Shown here piece after piece: positions 36,280 to 50,218 of a stretch of 64,000 nt of DNA. The DNA lies in NCBI GenBank assembly GCA_003024785.1, contig PUQB01000294.1, positions 17,501-81,500 on the forward strand, read 5' to 3'. Position 1 is the first letter of the stretch. Each line of letters starts with the position of its first letter. This DNA comes from Selaginella tamariscina (Eukaryota > Streptophyta > Lycopodiopsida > Selaginellales > Selaginellaceae). The translations under genes were made by a program, and so were the position numbers. The notes beneath the pieces are model-generated. The model was not told where the DNA came from. It did not search any database and was given only the letters and a program-made list of their open reading frames with translations.

Positions 36280-39200
36280 AGAGCCTACATGCGCGTAGTA
36301 TAGCTGATCAGGTTGAGACCGCTGAAAGAGTGGCTTCTCCACGACTCCCAAAAGCCCCAACTTGGGATTCCCTGGATGAACTGCACACTCCCGAGCCAGC
36401 TGCAGTAGTTATATATAGTGAGTAATACAAGAAAACACACACCATATGCTGGTTACTTCTTAACTACAAACTCATTGCACGATATACACACTACCTACCG
36501 CAGAAATCTTGGCAAGATCTTTCATCCAACCATCAGTGATATCATCACCGAGTAAGATCTTCTCGGCACCGCGACCACCGTGTGCAACCACCATTTGAGC
36601 TCTATAATACCCAATGGTACCCCCATAATCCAGCATTTCCTCCGATGGATAAAACACAGAGAGTGCAGATTCCTTGCCCCGGGTAGCAAGTGTGTGAATG
36701 CGTGCCAGTCAAAGCGTGGAAATATATGTGCTAACAGAATATGCCCCGCTTCATGTACGGCCAGTAGCCTCTTCTTCTCCCGTTCTATCTGAAGAAACCC
36801 ATCTATATATAAAAATATAGTAAATAGAACATAAGTAGTCTAATGTTCAAGTCCATACAAGTAACTCGTCCGAGGTGGGCATGGGACAAACTACAAGAGT
36901 GACAAAGCTCTACATACACGCACCTTTTGTTCTACTTCTCTTGTTCTTCTTCAGTTACTGTCATGCCTATTCGTTCAAATAGCTGCTTCTCCAACACATC
37001 CAGAAGATCACTCTGAGATATGTATATAATCGTCCTTTCTGTTTCTGTAAAATCAAGACATCAGTAAGGTATGATTGTACTATATGTATAGTATACATCA
37101 ATTATGTGTATAATATACGTGTGTATTATATATATGCTAAAGTTGCGTGTGTGCATATGTATATACGATACAGAAATGAATATGGTGATGCTGTTAACGC
37201 GTCTAAGTGCCTTATGTGTGTGCCTGTATGTATGTGTGTGTGTTTTAGTATAGATACTATAATTACCGCATTGACAGAAACTTCATCGACAAAATTCTTT
37301 AAATCGGCTCCGGAGAATCCTCGAGTACGATAAACAACCTGATATAAATAGAATTAAGCTTAAGTACTTAGTAAATTAAATAGCAACATTATGATAATAC
37401 TTTATAGATTATGGTTATCAATACATGTGCTAAATAACCCATATACATACAACAAATACAAAGATGTACGATGCGTATACAGTTACATATATACACACAT
37501 GTATGGTATAATGCGTAACTATTTGGGTACATAGATATGCATAGATGTATAAACACTTCGTTACGCATTAGACTACACACACATACCTTTTTGAAGTCTA
37601 CGTCGTCTGCCAAGGTGTACTTTTCAGCGTGGACATGGAATATTTTCAGTCTTTCTTCTTCTTTTGGTAATCCTATGAGAAGCTGACGATCGATACGTTG
37701 ACGTTGTAAAAAAGCTTCATGTAGATCATCTCGGCGATTAGTCGCACATATTAAAATAAAAGCTTGCCTTCTAGAAAATCTATGGACTTCAGTATCTATC
37801 TCCCTGTGCATAATTTCAAAAATTGGTAATAATTATTGCATGTATGCATGTATCTGTAATGAGTATACATGTGTAATGCAAGTGATTTGCACACGTGTAT
37901 GACATGTTCAGTGATCTATTTATATACGTATGTCAGTATAGGGCTTATGTGTATTGCTATTATATATCTTTGTCAGGCTTTTACGTACCCTCCATCTAGC
38001 TCCCTTAACAGTTGTTTAAATGTACGTAGTCTTTTAGGGTCGTCCTCTACATGCTTCCCTGCTAAAGCATCAATTTCGTCGATAAAAACAATTGAAGGTG
38101 CCTATAAAACAAACATTCAGTACAAAGAATATGTTTGCATACACATCCACACAAACAAGTGTGTGTACACACGTGGCAGTGGTAATAAGACACGCTCTCT
38201 ATAATAGATTATCTATGAATGTATAAGCTGACTTGTACTACTAGTTAGTAATGTAGTGATTGGTATGCATATATGTATGTATGTATCTATCCATCTATTT
38301 ATCTATCTATCTATCCATACACACACACACACACACACACGTGATACGTACATTAGCCCTGGCGGTGAAAAAAGTTCAAATATTTTTTGAGGACCAGGGA
38401 TATCGGAGTCCCCAAATTCTGACCCTGACGCAAATATAAAAGGAAGCTTTAATTCTCTTGCCATTGCTCTTGCTATATGCGTCTTTCCAGTCCCAGGAGG
38501 CCCATGTATAAGGATTCCCTGCATATAAACATCAAATGTGTGTGTGTGTGTGTGCCTGCATATATGTAGGCATATTCATTTACGTACAAATCTATGTATC
38601 TACATTGATCATGTAACTATTTCTGTATGGACATGTAGATTAATATACACACAAACACATATGTGTGTACGTTATGTATGTATGCATATAAGACATATTT
38701 TCTTACCCGAGGGAAGAAGATAAATTTGTCGTAGTACCTCATAGGATCACTCAAGTAATTACTAACTTCCTCTACCACGCTCCAAACTGCGCTGCTAACT
38801 ATTACGTCATTGAAAGTTGGAAATCCTGCTTCTTCTGCATCTGAAGGCTAAAACCATCTTATTGTGTGTGTAGTATGTGTGTGCGTTGCACGCGTGGCTG
38901 TAGTGAAGTTCCAGGACTTATATATTTGTATATGCATGTGCATACACAAAATAACATACATGTATGTGTCTTCTACACACACACACACACACATATATAC
39001 ATACCAGGATCATATTTGAATAGTTCTGACGCATAAGGTCGACGATTTTCTCCTCTGCGTTCCGACGAAGGTTGAAGAGTTTGTTGTCTAGCATGTAAAT
39101 AACGAATACACACGGCAGAAGAATAGCATACGCTCGTAGAACGGAGAAAAACCGGCTCTGTGGAAGTACATCTACTTCCACTTCACATCTTTGAAGTGTT

Positions 39201-41908
39201 TCGTTTAAGTATGGATCAGCTGGCACATCCACCTTCAAAATAAATAATACACACACATACATATTTACACGCATACACGCTTTTGTATGTACGGAACAGC
39301 TATTAGATGTATACGGAATACATATACACTATAGAGCACCCTGTATGAGAGGGAGGGGAGAGAGAGAAGAGAGAGGAGAGAGACAGAGACAGAGACAGAG
39401 ACAGAGATAGAGAGAGACAGAGAGTCATACCATGTACTCTGAAGGAAATCCTTCTTTCATAGTTGCATACACTGTTGACATATCATGGCTGAAAATGGCA
39501 CTTTCAACCTGCATTACAATTGACATTTGTTTGCTACGTACTACAAAATTGTGTGTGTGTGTGAACATATACCTCCATATTCTCCACTTTCTCAAAGAAC
39601 TTAAGATAAGGAAGCTTAGGCCTGTATTTCCACCATGTCTTCGCAACCCAGAAGGCTCTACCAAATCCAGGAATGAACCTTTCCTGTTTTTCCTTCATTA
39701 TAGACTTCTTAAGCTCCTCTCTGTCGAGCAAAACAACGTACTTGCTAGTTAAGCGTCCATGTTTTCCTTTTCCGTTCTTTCACTGAGCAATTTGTCCAGT
39801 TTAGCCAGCCTCTCTTTCCATGAAAGACTTTTAGGTTCTAAAACATACATGGAAACACCAATTAATACTGAATCTATGTATGTGAACACATACATCGTGT
39901 GTCTATCTCTGTCTCTCTGTAGAGAGAGAGAGTTCCATGTAGTATATCATGTGCACAGACCGCCATGGTATTAAACACAACACAGGCGTGTGTGATGTAA
40001 GGTATTGAAGTCTATATTTAATTCTGTATAATAAATAGCTAAAATGCAAAGTACTGCTATTGATTCTATTTATTAAACAAAAATTTGTGTGTGTGCGTGC
40101 GTCTCTATGGCGATTGCGTCGACATAGGTGTGTGCTACAGAGTGATAAAATGTTCCTTGTCTAAACACGGAGTGGCTGTGTGTGTGTCGTACACACACAC
40201 ACACACACACATATATAACCTTCAGAGGCTTCTTTAGGTGCTTGATCATCATCATCGTCCTCCCATGCATGCTCCCCAACATAATCTGGATCATGATGGT
40301 ACTTGCCATCGGGTCCTAAGACATGTTTCTCAACACGAAGACCATCTGGAAAATTTTCTCTCCACTGAAGTTCTCTACCCTGTTAAACATATATTAGCAT
40401 TTCTACATTGTATTATCTTAATAACAACTCAACTTACTTGCGAATGATCTCTGGTGTTGGTTCAGGAATTTTGGCTTCTAAGTATGCTTCCGCAATTTCG
40501 TTTGCAATTCTCTTCGTACTACGTGGTCTAATTGCTAAGGCATATATTCCTTGAAAAGAGCCTATTACCAACAGAAGATACAGTACAAGTGCTCCAACGT
40601 GCTGTGCATCCCACTGCTTTGTTAAGTAGCTAATTAGTAATTAAAGATTTAACCGACAAAAGGTTATTGAAAATTAAAAGTTCAATCAAATATAGTTTGG
40701 TTATTTATACATGTCAATCAGTATATAAACATTGTTACAATATATGTTGCTGTGTTTGTGTATGAAACATATGTCGGCTATTGTAAACTACGCGTGGGTG
40801 TGACTATGAAGAAGACATCTCTCTCTCTCTCTGCGGCCAATGGTCATATTTATTCATTTCCAATATATAGTATATAATACACCCACCTACAGTCACGCAG
40901 GTCTCTCTTTTATGTGTGTGCATATATAGATATGTGTTTCGACGTGCATACACAAAAACGCTACAAAAAAAACTCCAAATGCACACAGACACACACGCAC
41001 AAACAAAATTAATCAAATAGCCTCGTACTCCGAATATTAATACTCACATGTACCATAGTTTTGCGATATTACTGTAAAACTACTTCAACATGTGTGTGTG
41101 ATATAATGTGTAGAATACTGTGCATATATGGTTTTCTTCATATCTTCATTTTGAATATATACTATGATATACATAATACACCATGCATATTCACTTCTAA
41201 AATACATATAATATCTACATGCACTTACTATGTGCGAAGTCTACAAACCCATATATGCTACAATATAATAGCACACATATGGACATGCAACTGTCTCTCT
41301 CTCATTTACCTTCCAGTTTTCCCAGCGGTGCCAAGAAACAATTCGGGGCCATGTCTTGGACCTAAACTCGGAAAGAACCTGATTACCTTCATCCCTGGCA
41401 ACTCCCAACCTCTCTCGCAAATCCCGCGCGCCAGATACCGCTGCTTCACCGCTCTCTCTCAAGAGCCCTAACCTCGCAGCCACATTCTCCCGCAGGTCCT
41501 CTAGATCGATCCCGGCTTCGGACTTGAGCTCCCTCACAAGCTGCGCACGGTACCTGACCGCCCCGCTACGGAATGCGGCCTGCAATCTACCTGTTCCTGG
41601 ACCATTGCCATCGCTTACTGGATCGATCTGTGACGCTCTAGGGCGAAATATGTACCGCGCAGTTCTTCTCCGGGGCAAGAATCCCTGTGCACAATACCTG
41701 GCAGTGTGAAATGCTGGCTGTAAGCTGTGAGTCCGTGCTGTTCCTGGACCGCCATAGTTTACTGCTTCGAGCTGTGATGCTCTAGGTCGACATCTGTACC
41801 TGAATCTGCTGGCACACTTCTCCCCGGTAAGAGTCCCTTGCAAGCAGGCACTGGAAGCTGCAATCCGCGCGTCTCCCGAGCGTACAGGCCCCCTGCAAGA
41901 GCCTGCAT
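35513..41908 (-). CDS. FtsHi-type plastid AAA ATPase (FtsH-like, FtsHi4/5 group)
   Basis: FtsHi proteins are FtsH-like AAA proteins of the chloroplast inner envelope, linked to protein import. Exons, 5' to 3': 41310-41908, 40438-40613, 40220-40379, 39573-39837, 39431-39508, 39005-39232, 38707-38847, 38352-38518, 37989-38101, 37587-37803, 37267-37338, 36924-37044, 36499-36788, 36289-36399, 36100-36174, 35931-36038, 35708-35788, 35513-35605, about 1030 codons. Exon 1 encodes a basic, Arg-rich transit-peptide-like region with an internal duplication. A membrane segment (VGALVLYLLLVIGSFQGIYAL) is in exon 2 and another (AYAILLPCVFVIYML) in exon 6. Walker A GPPGTGKT is in exon 8, Walker B IVFIDEIDA in exon 9, and ATNR in exon 10. 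HEAGH and ITDGWMKDL are in exon 13. The C terminus ends APLHRC. The arginine-finger segment reads QRQRIDR instead of RPGRxDR. Single bases appear missing near 41891, 40379, 39760, 38380, 37038, 36940 and 36750. The assignment to group 4/5 is from recalled similarity only. Confidence 0.9.
36216..36283. repeat. (GA)n microsatellite next to a splice donor
   Basis: About 68 bases of GA. Read on the coding (minus) strand, it is a (CT)n tract that starts within a few bases of the 5' splice site of FtsHi exon 14. Confidence 0.95.
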
Positions 41909-42602
41909 TCTTGCAATGCTCTTGCTGTGGATTGGGTTTAGGGTTTATGCAATTATTATGAAATTATAAGAAAGAAAAAATGTTTTTTTTTTCATTTCAT
42001 AATATACATAATGTGTTATAATGTAAAAAAGTATGTAAGGTTCCATGTATATACTGTATGTATACTCTGCCGTAGAGGTGCTATGTGGCGCTAGGATTCA
42101 GGCACATAATCTGGGTGCTAGCTAATCTGGGCTAGATAATCTAGGCACTAGGATTTACCTGCTATCAAGTAAACTAACCGGGCATAGACACATAAGACCT
42201 GATTGATGCCTAAATCCTAGCGCCACATGGGCACTAGAATTTACCTGGCACCAAGTAAGTTAATCATGATGCAGACACTTAGTATAAATACCTTGTAAGA
42301 TATTTGGTATTCACTCCTCTTTCAAGTATAAAAAATTTATCCACATAATAAAATTAAGATTTTCATTTTATGCAATGAAAAGGAGTTTCACACACACACA
42401 TATGTATGTACATGTGTGCGCACACACATATATACACACTCCAGCCGTTGTATGTGTGAAGTGATATTCAAGTTGGAATAAACACCTTATATATATATCT
42501 TGCCGACATAAGGTTTATGGGAATATACTAGAATGGTCCACGTGTTCTACATGCGTATGTATATTAGTCGCATTATTTCCTCAAGACTTCAAGGTAGTGG
42601 CT
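41909..42602. other. Divergent intergenic region between FtsHi and the aspartic proteinase
   Basis: About 690 bases separate two divergent genes, so both promoters lie here. It holds the fold-back repeat at 42083-42228 and a TATAAATA box at 42281-42288. The layout from about 42019 to 42374 (TG start, TATA box, GATTTTCATTTTATGCA end) would also fit a solo LTR, which I cannot confirm. Confidence 0.5.
42083..42228. repeat. Fold-back repeat (22-bp arms)
   Basis: ATGTGGCGCTAGGATTCAGG at 42083 is matched in reverse complement by 42207-42228, 21 of 22 bases. Between and beyond the arms, the phrase GCACTAG(G/A)ATTTACCTG recurs in direct orientation at about 42147 and 42232. No coding capacity. Confidence 0.8.
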
Positions 42603-45348
<2,746 letters not shown>

Positions 45349-45729
45349 TACACAAATGACTTAAAGACTTCAGTGTAAATAATGTTTTTTTATTTTGTTA
45401 TTATTTTAAGAATCTTAAATATAATTATAAGTTACTAAGTGGACTTAAAATATAAAAATAATAAAATTTGAACCATTCATTTAACTATGAAATATCTAGT
45501 AAAGAACGTACATCATCAGTGGGAATCCAACAGCTTAATTTGTTAAATTTAGGTTTGTGATTAAACTGAAATGGGTGAGGCTTTTAAAGTCCATTTAAAT
45601 AAATAATGACAGACTGTTAGCTTAGTATATAATAATATAAATGTATACACTAAGAACTACTCACATTTGAAAACGTATAACAATGCTGAATTAAGTAAGA
45701 GAGTAATTAACAGTATATACAGAAAAACA
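45349..45729. other. Convergent intergenic region
   Basis: Short AT-rich spacer between the 3' ends of two convergent genes. It should hold both 3' UTRs and polyadenylation signals. No gene seen. Confidence 0.7.
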
Positions 45730-46024
45730 TCAGCATGCATTAAAGACAGGAAAGTAAGACACTTCAAAATGGATTAAACACATATAGATGAATTTAAGAA
45801 TTAATAAAGTTATTGTTGAGGTTTCACATAGCAAGGGCTGTGTAGCACGTACAAGCCATTCTGCGTCAGACTTAGGCAAGTGAGGGCCAAGCTTCTCACG
45901 GCATCCAGCATGATAATCATCCACCCATTTTATCTCTTCCGGGCTAAGTAATGCCAGGTCTATCAGCTTCCTCTGGAACGGAACTGCAACGTGTAGGTTT
46001 AATATGTATGTATACGCCTTATGC

Positions 46025-46055
<31 letters not shown>

Positions 46056-49000
46056 GATAGCTAACACACACACACACTTATACACACAAAATGTACGTGC
46101 ATATCAGCGTGATACATACCCAAGTTATGTGTTCAAATGAGAGGTAGCCTTTGTCAGCGAAATTATAATCCGTTTTTGCTTCCTTAACAATAAGAACATT
46201 CTCCAGTCTCACACCGAAATTCCCATCTTCGTAATATCCAGGCTCTGCCACACAGAGTTTCTTAGATGTGTGTGTGTGGGTGTGTGTGTGTCTGTGTGTG
46301 TGTGAGAGAGAGAGAGGCACCATCAGTAACTGTCATTGAAGCTTGCAAAGGGACATTCCGAGCTTGCGGCTTAAAGCTAATAAGATGAGGTCCTACAAAA
46401 TGAAAAGGAAATATTATTAAACTTAACATATATATATGTACTCCATATCCTGTATGTACGAATATATATACATGTATGCATATACCTTCATGCACGTTAA
46501 GATAGGAACCAACACCGTGCCCTGTTCCATGTCGGTAATCCAGCCCACTTTGCCACAAAGGAACTCTGGCCAGCACGTCTAGTGCATGACCTACAAATAA
46601 TAATACAATAAATAACAGTCTAAACTAATGAATTAACATTACCAGTTGTGCCATTTGGGAAAATGGCAGAATCAAGTGCGATATGTCCTTTCAAAACCTG
46701 AAATATACAATTTTTCAACTTATTAAAATATGCTCGCTCTTTGTACACGTGTGCGCGTCTGTGTGGTGTACATTGTTCTTATACCTGTGTATAACACGCC
46801 TTTTCATGAGGTGAAGGCTTACCGAAATGAACAGTTCGTGTGATATCTGTTGTCCCATCCAAATACTACACAGCAACATTAGAAACTACACACATATATA
46901 CACACAAGATACATTATATATATATATATATATATACTATCTCTATAATCACGTGTACACACGATACATATATACATAAACGAGTATACAGACTATTTAC
47001 CTGTCCTCCTGAATCACAAGATAGATCATATCCGGTCTAGTTCTGCACAGCTTCCAGGCTTTGCAGATAGTGAATAATTGCAGCATTTGGTCCAACAGAG
47101 GAAATGGTCTCAAAACTGAGTCCCTTAAAGTACTGCATAACCGTATTATACTATATATGCAATGTATATTTAATGCTATACCTGTTGTTTTGAACGAACT
47201 CCTCAAGTTTGTCGCTCCAGAAACTTCCGTCAGCTGATCGACTTCTCTATAGAGTGAAAATAAACTGAGTAATATACATGCACACATACATTATACATAC
47301 AGTATCAACAATAAAACATTTGATAACTAAATGAGTAGCTAGGGGTTATGCTTTATAACCCGTTAGACTTACGATGCTTTACGCTTATGGGAATTTTTCG
47401 CCTCCAAAAAATACCCAGGAGCACCATATATTTCTTGCATCTGCACACATGATGAGATCGGATATTAAACACAGACTATACATACATAGTATACATCTAG
47501 AGAGAGATATACGTGCATGCGTGAGTGTGTTTAATAAGTACCTGGGCATCAAGCCATGCAAGATACGAGACCACCGCAACCCCATCACGACATGAGAGTT
47601 CCGCAACCCATCGAGTTCTGCAGGATGCTGCATATTCCGGAAGCCGAGGTTAACGTACATACGTAATATACATCGTCTATATGTGATATGTGATTTGTGC
47701 ACCGCAGAGGGAGAGAGAGGAAGAGAGGGAGAGAGAGGGAACATATATGTAGACGTATATATACGTAGATATATGTGTGTTCGTATAGATCGGGTTTAAC
47801 AATATGACTTGCCTTTAAAGCCTTCGCAAGAGCTATAGGTGATTGTGGACACAACTCGACGAGCAGGTACATTGGGATAGAGCTTAAGTGGGCAGGTATT
47901 CGGATCAATCCAAATTAGTCTCGAGTCATCCGGGGAACCAGCTGAGCTTCAACGTCCTCTACCACCTTCTCGTAATCCTTAATATAACTTGATTATCGCT
48001 TAAGTACTTCTCAACCTGTCCTCAAAACCACTCTATGTCACAAACACACACACACACACAATGTTACCTCTGGAGTTACTTTGCGTTTATCCACATAATA
48101 CGAAGCGGAATCGAGAGTCACAATAGAAAAGCATGTACAACAGGATTGTACATAACATCAGCGCCTCGTAGGTTATAAAGCCAAGCAACCTGGAAAATTA
48201 GATATGATTATCACCATTAGTAGATGTGCAGACATATATATAGATATTGGGTGTGTACTATGCACATGTATTATTTAAACACGAGAAAAAACACAACTTA
48301 CCTCATCGAGAGTGGAGATAATGATTGCAAAGGCTTTTCCTTCAGCAAGCTTAGCACGAAGATCAGCAAGTTTCTCCCCGATCGAACGGCCAGCAAACTC
48401 CAGTGGATGAATATCAACGGGTGAGAGCTTCGGCATCGGACGGTCTTTCCAAATCTCGTCCACTAGATTACGCTCCGTTTAACCAGTTTAATGTTCTTCT
48501 TGGCGAAGACCTCTTGCCACTTTTCGCCATTTGACACGGATATGCACCATGGATCCAAACCAACTGTAGCATTGCTTTCAAGATTCTGCAAAGAAATGGT
48601 ATAGACATGTATGTATGTAGATGGTACTGTGTGGTCATGTTATTAAACGGAGATACTCTCTCTCTCTCTCTAGAATAACATGACCACACAATACCATCTA
48701 CTTGATATAATCTCAGATGACTTCAAACAAATAAAACTATGAATTGGTGCGTGTTTGCGTCTTAAACAGTTGCAACTATGTAGAATAATGAAATATATGA
48801 CTCAGCATTTATATCAACAATAAGAACAGTATTGTGTGAAATTATATATAGTACAACATATACGACCACGATACACACTACACACACTTGTTTTCTTACG
48901 TCAGCTAACCAGCCTCCACAAGTGGGTCTTCTCCAATACGCATTAGTTTCCAACGGTCACTTAATTGTTGAGTAGCTTGAAGAAAATATCGACCATCAGT

Positions 49001-49430
49001 CCACAACAAAGCCTCGTTCTTTGTGATTAAGGCTAAACCTGGAGATAAATTGATTGCATTATAATTGCAAGTGTGTGTGTGTGGGTATTGCGTACCAGCG
49101 CTCCCAGTGAATTTGGATACGAATTCACGCCTTTTGTCTCTATCCGCAACGTATTCGCTCTGAGAAAAGACAAAGAAATCAATATGTTCCAATCTACAAT
49201 TATTGGTTTTGTAACACACATTGTGATACTGTTGAATCACATATTGCTAAATAGGTAAACGAGATATACAGTGAATGCAATTACTGTATAGTTAAAATCG
49301 CTGTATAATAAAGAAAAAAGCTAAGATTTCGTACATACCTGATGAGCGTCTTCAGACGGAACAACGAGCGCATCCAGAGGAGGATCGTATGAAGCCATGA
49401 GCGCCGCAGCAGGTCCAATGGATCCTCCAT
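45730..49430 (-). CDS. APP1: Xaa-Pro aminopeptidase P (APP1-like, M24B)
   Basis: Metallopeptidase that removes an N-terminal residue preceding proline, usually cytosolic. Exons, 5' to 3': 49339-49430, 49096-49159, 48900-49038, 48302-48585, 48068-48189, 47813-47977, 47542-47627, 47373-47440, 47182-47246, 47001-47132, 46785-46865, 46643-46697, 46486-46590, 46321-46392, 46120-46244, 45730-45983. N-terminal creatinase-like domains include [17 protein letters not shown] and [18 protein letters not shown]. The catalytic metal ligands are all visible: DSGG and TTDITRT (two Asp), GTGHGVGSY (His), EPGYYEDG and RLENV (two Glu). The intron after 47813 has a GC donor (AAAG followed by GCAAGT) and an ordinary AG acceptor. 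Frame breaks of one base occur in several exons, including near 49410, 48909, 48475, 48132, 47925, 47868, 47590, 47078, 47052 and 47018. The 3' end is uncertain: the open frame runs to 45730, but one extra G near 45833 would give the usual short tail ending at 45824. Confidence 0.92.
48617..48701. repeat. Near-perfect 28-bp hairpin in an APP1 intron
   Basis: The left arm 48617-48644 (starting GTAGATGGTACTGTGTGGTC) is the reverse complement of 48674-48701 with one mismatch in 28. The 29-base loop contains (CT)n. It lies wholly within the intron at 48586-48899. Confidence 0.92.
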
Positions 49431-50187
49431 GCCACTAAAACCCTAATTAGATGAACCCTAGAGTAAACTTTAATAATGTCTTATTCTTTTTACTAATGTT
49501 TTACTATATGTTTATTACAATTATGTAATTTATTTTAAAATTATATTATTATTAGTCTAATTGTTCTTAATATATTTTTAAAATAGAATTTATACATATG
49601 TAACATATTTAAAACACAGATATCATATAATCTAGTTCCATTTTCACATATACACACATAGAACATAAAAACATCTGTAACATATAATTTAAATAAATAC
49701 CTAAGTGTTCATTGTTATCTTATCTTAATAATAAGATATTATTAGCATACATTCTTATTATATCTTTATTTTGATAGAATATTATAAGATTAAAATAAAA
49801 CTTAAGCAATTCAATTAGATTTTATTTAGCTTTTTATTAAAAATATAATAGTAACAAACTTAAAATATTTTAGTAATATCTTATGTGGTGATGATAAGTA
49901 TATGTTAGACTTGCTTACCTTAAACATAAAATATTATTAATATATTGTAAAAATTAATACTTGTAAGGTTTGAATTATGTATATATTATTAAATAAATTG
50001 AACAAGAATAAGACTGGCGACGTGATATTTTGAACAAGAATTATTGAGAGTTACACGTTGGCTTAACATAGCAAAACCACAGTATTAAATACGTGAACAA
50101 GAACTATCTATGTGTGTATACACGCATTCTCGTCTATATTGAATATATATATATATACATACACACACACACACACACATATATATA

Positions 50188-50218
<31 letters not shown>

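Noticed and set aside
41524..41709. Plus-strand open frame inside FtsHi exon 1
   Set aside because: Antisense shadow of the duplicated, GC-richer transit-peptide exon; no splice or domain support.
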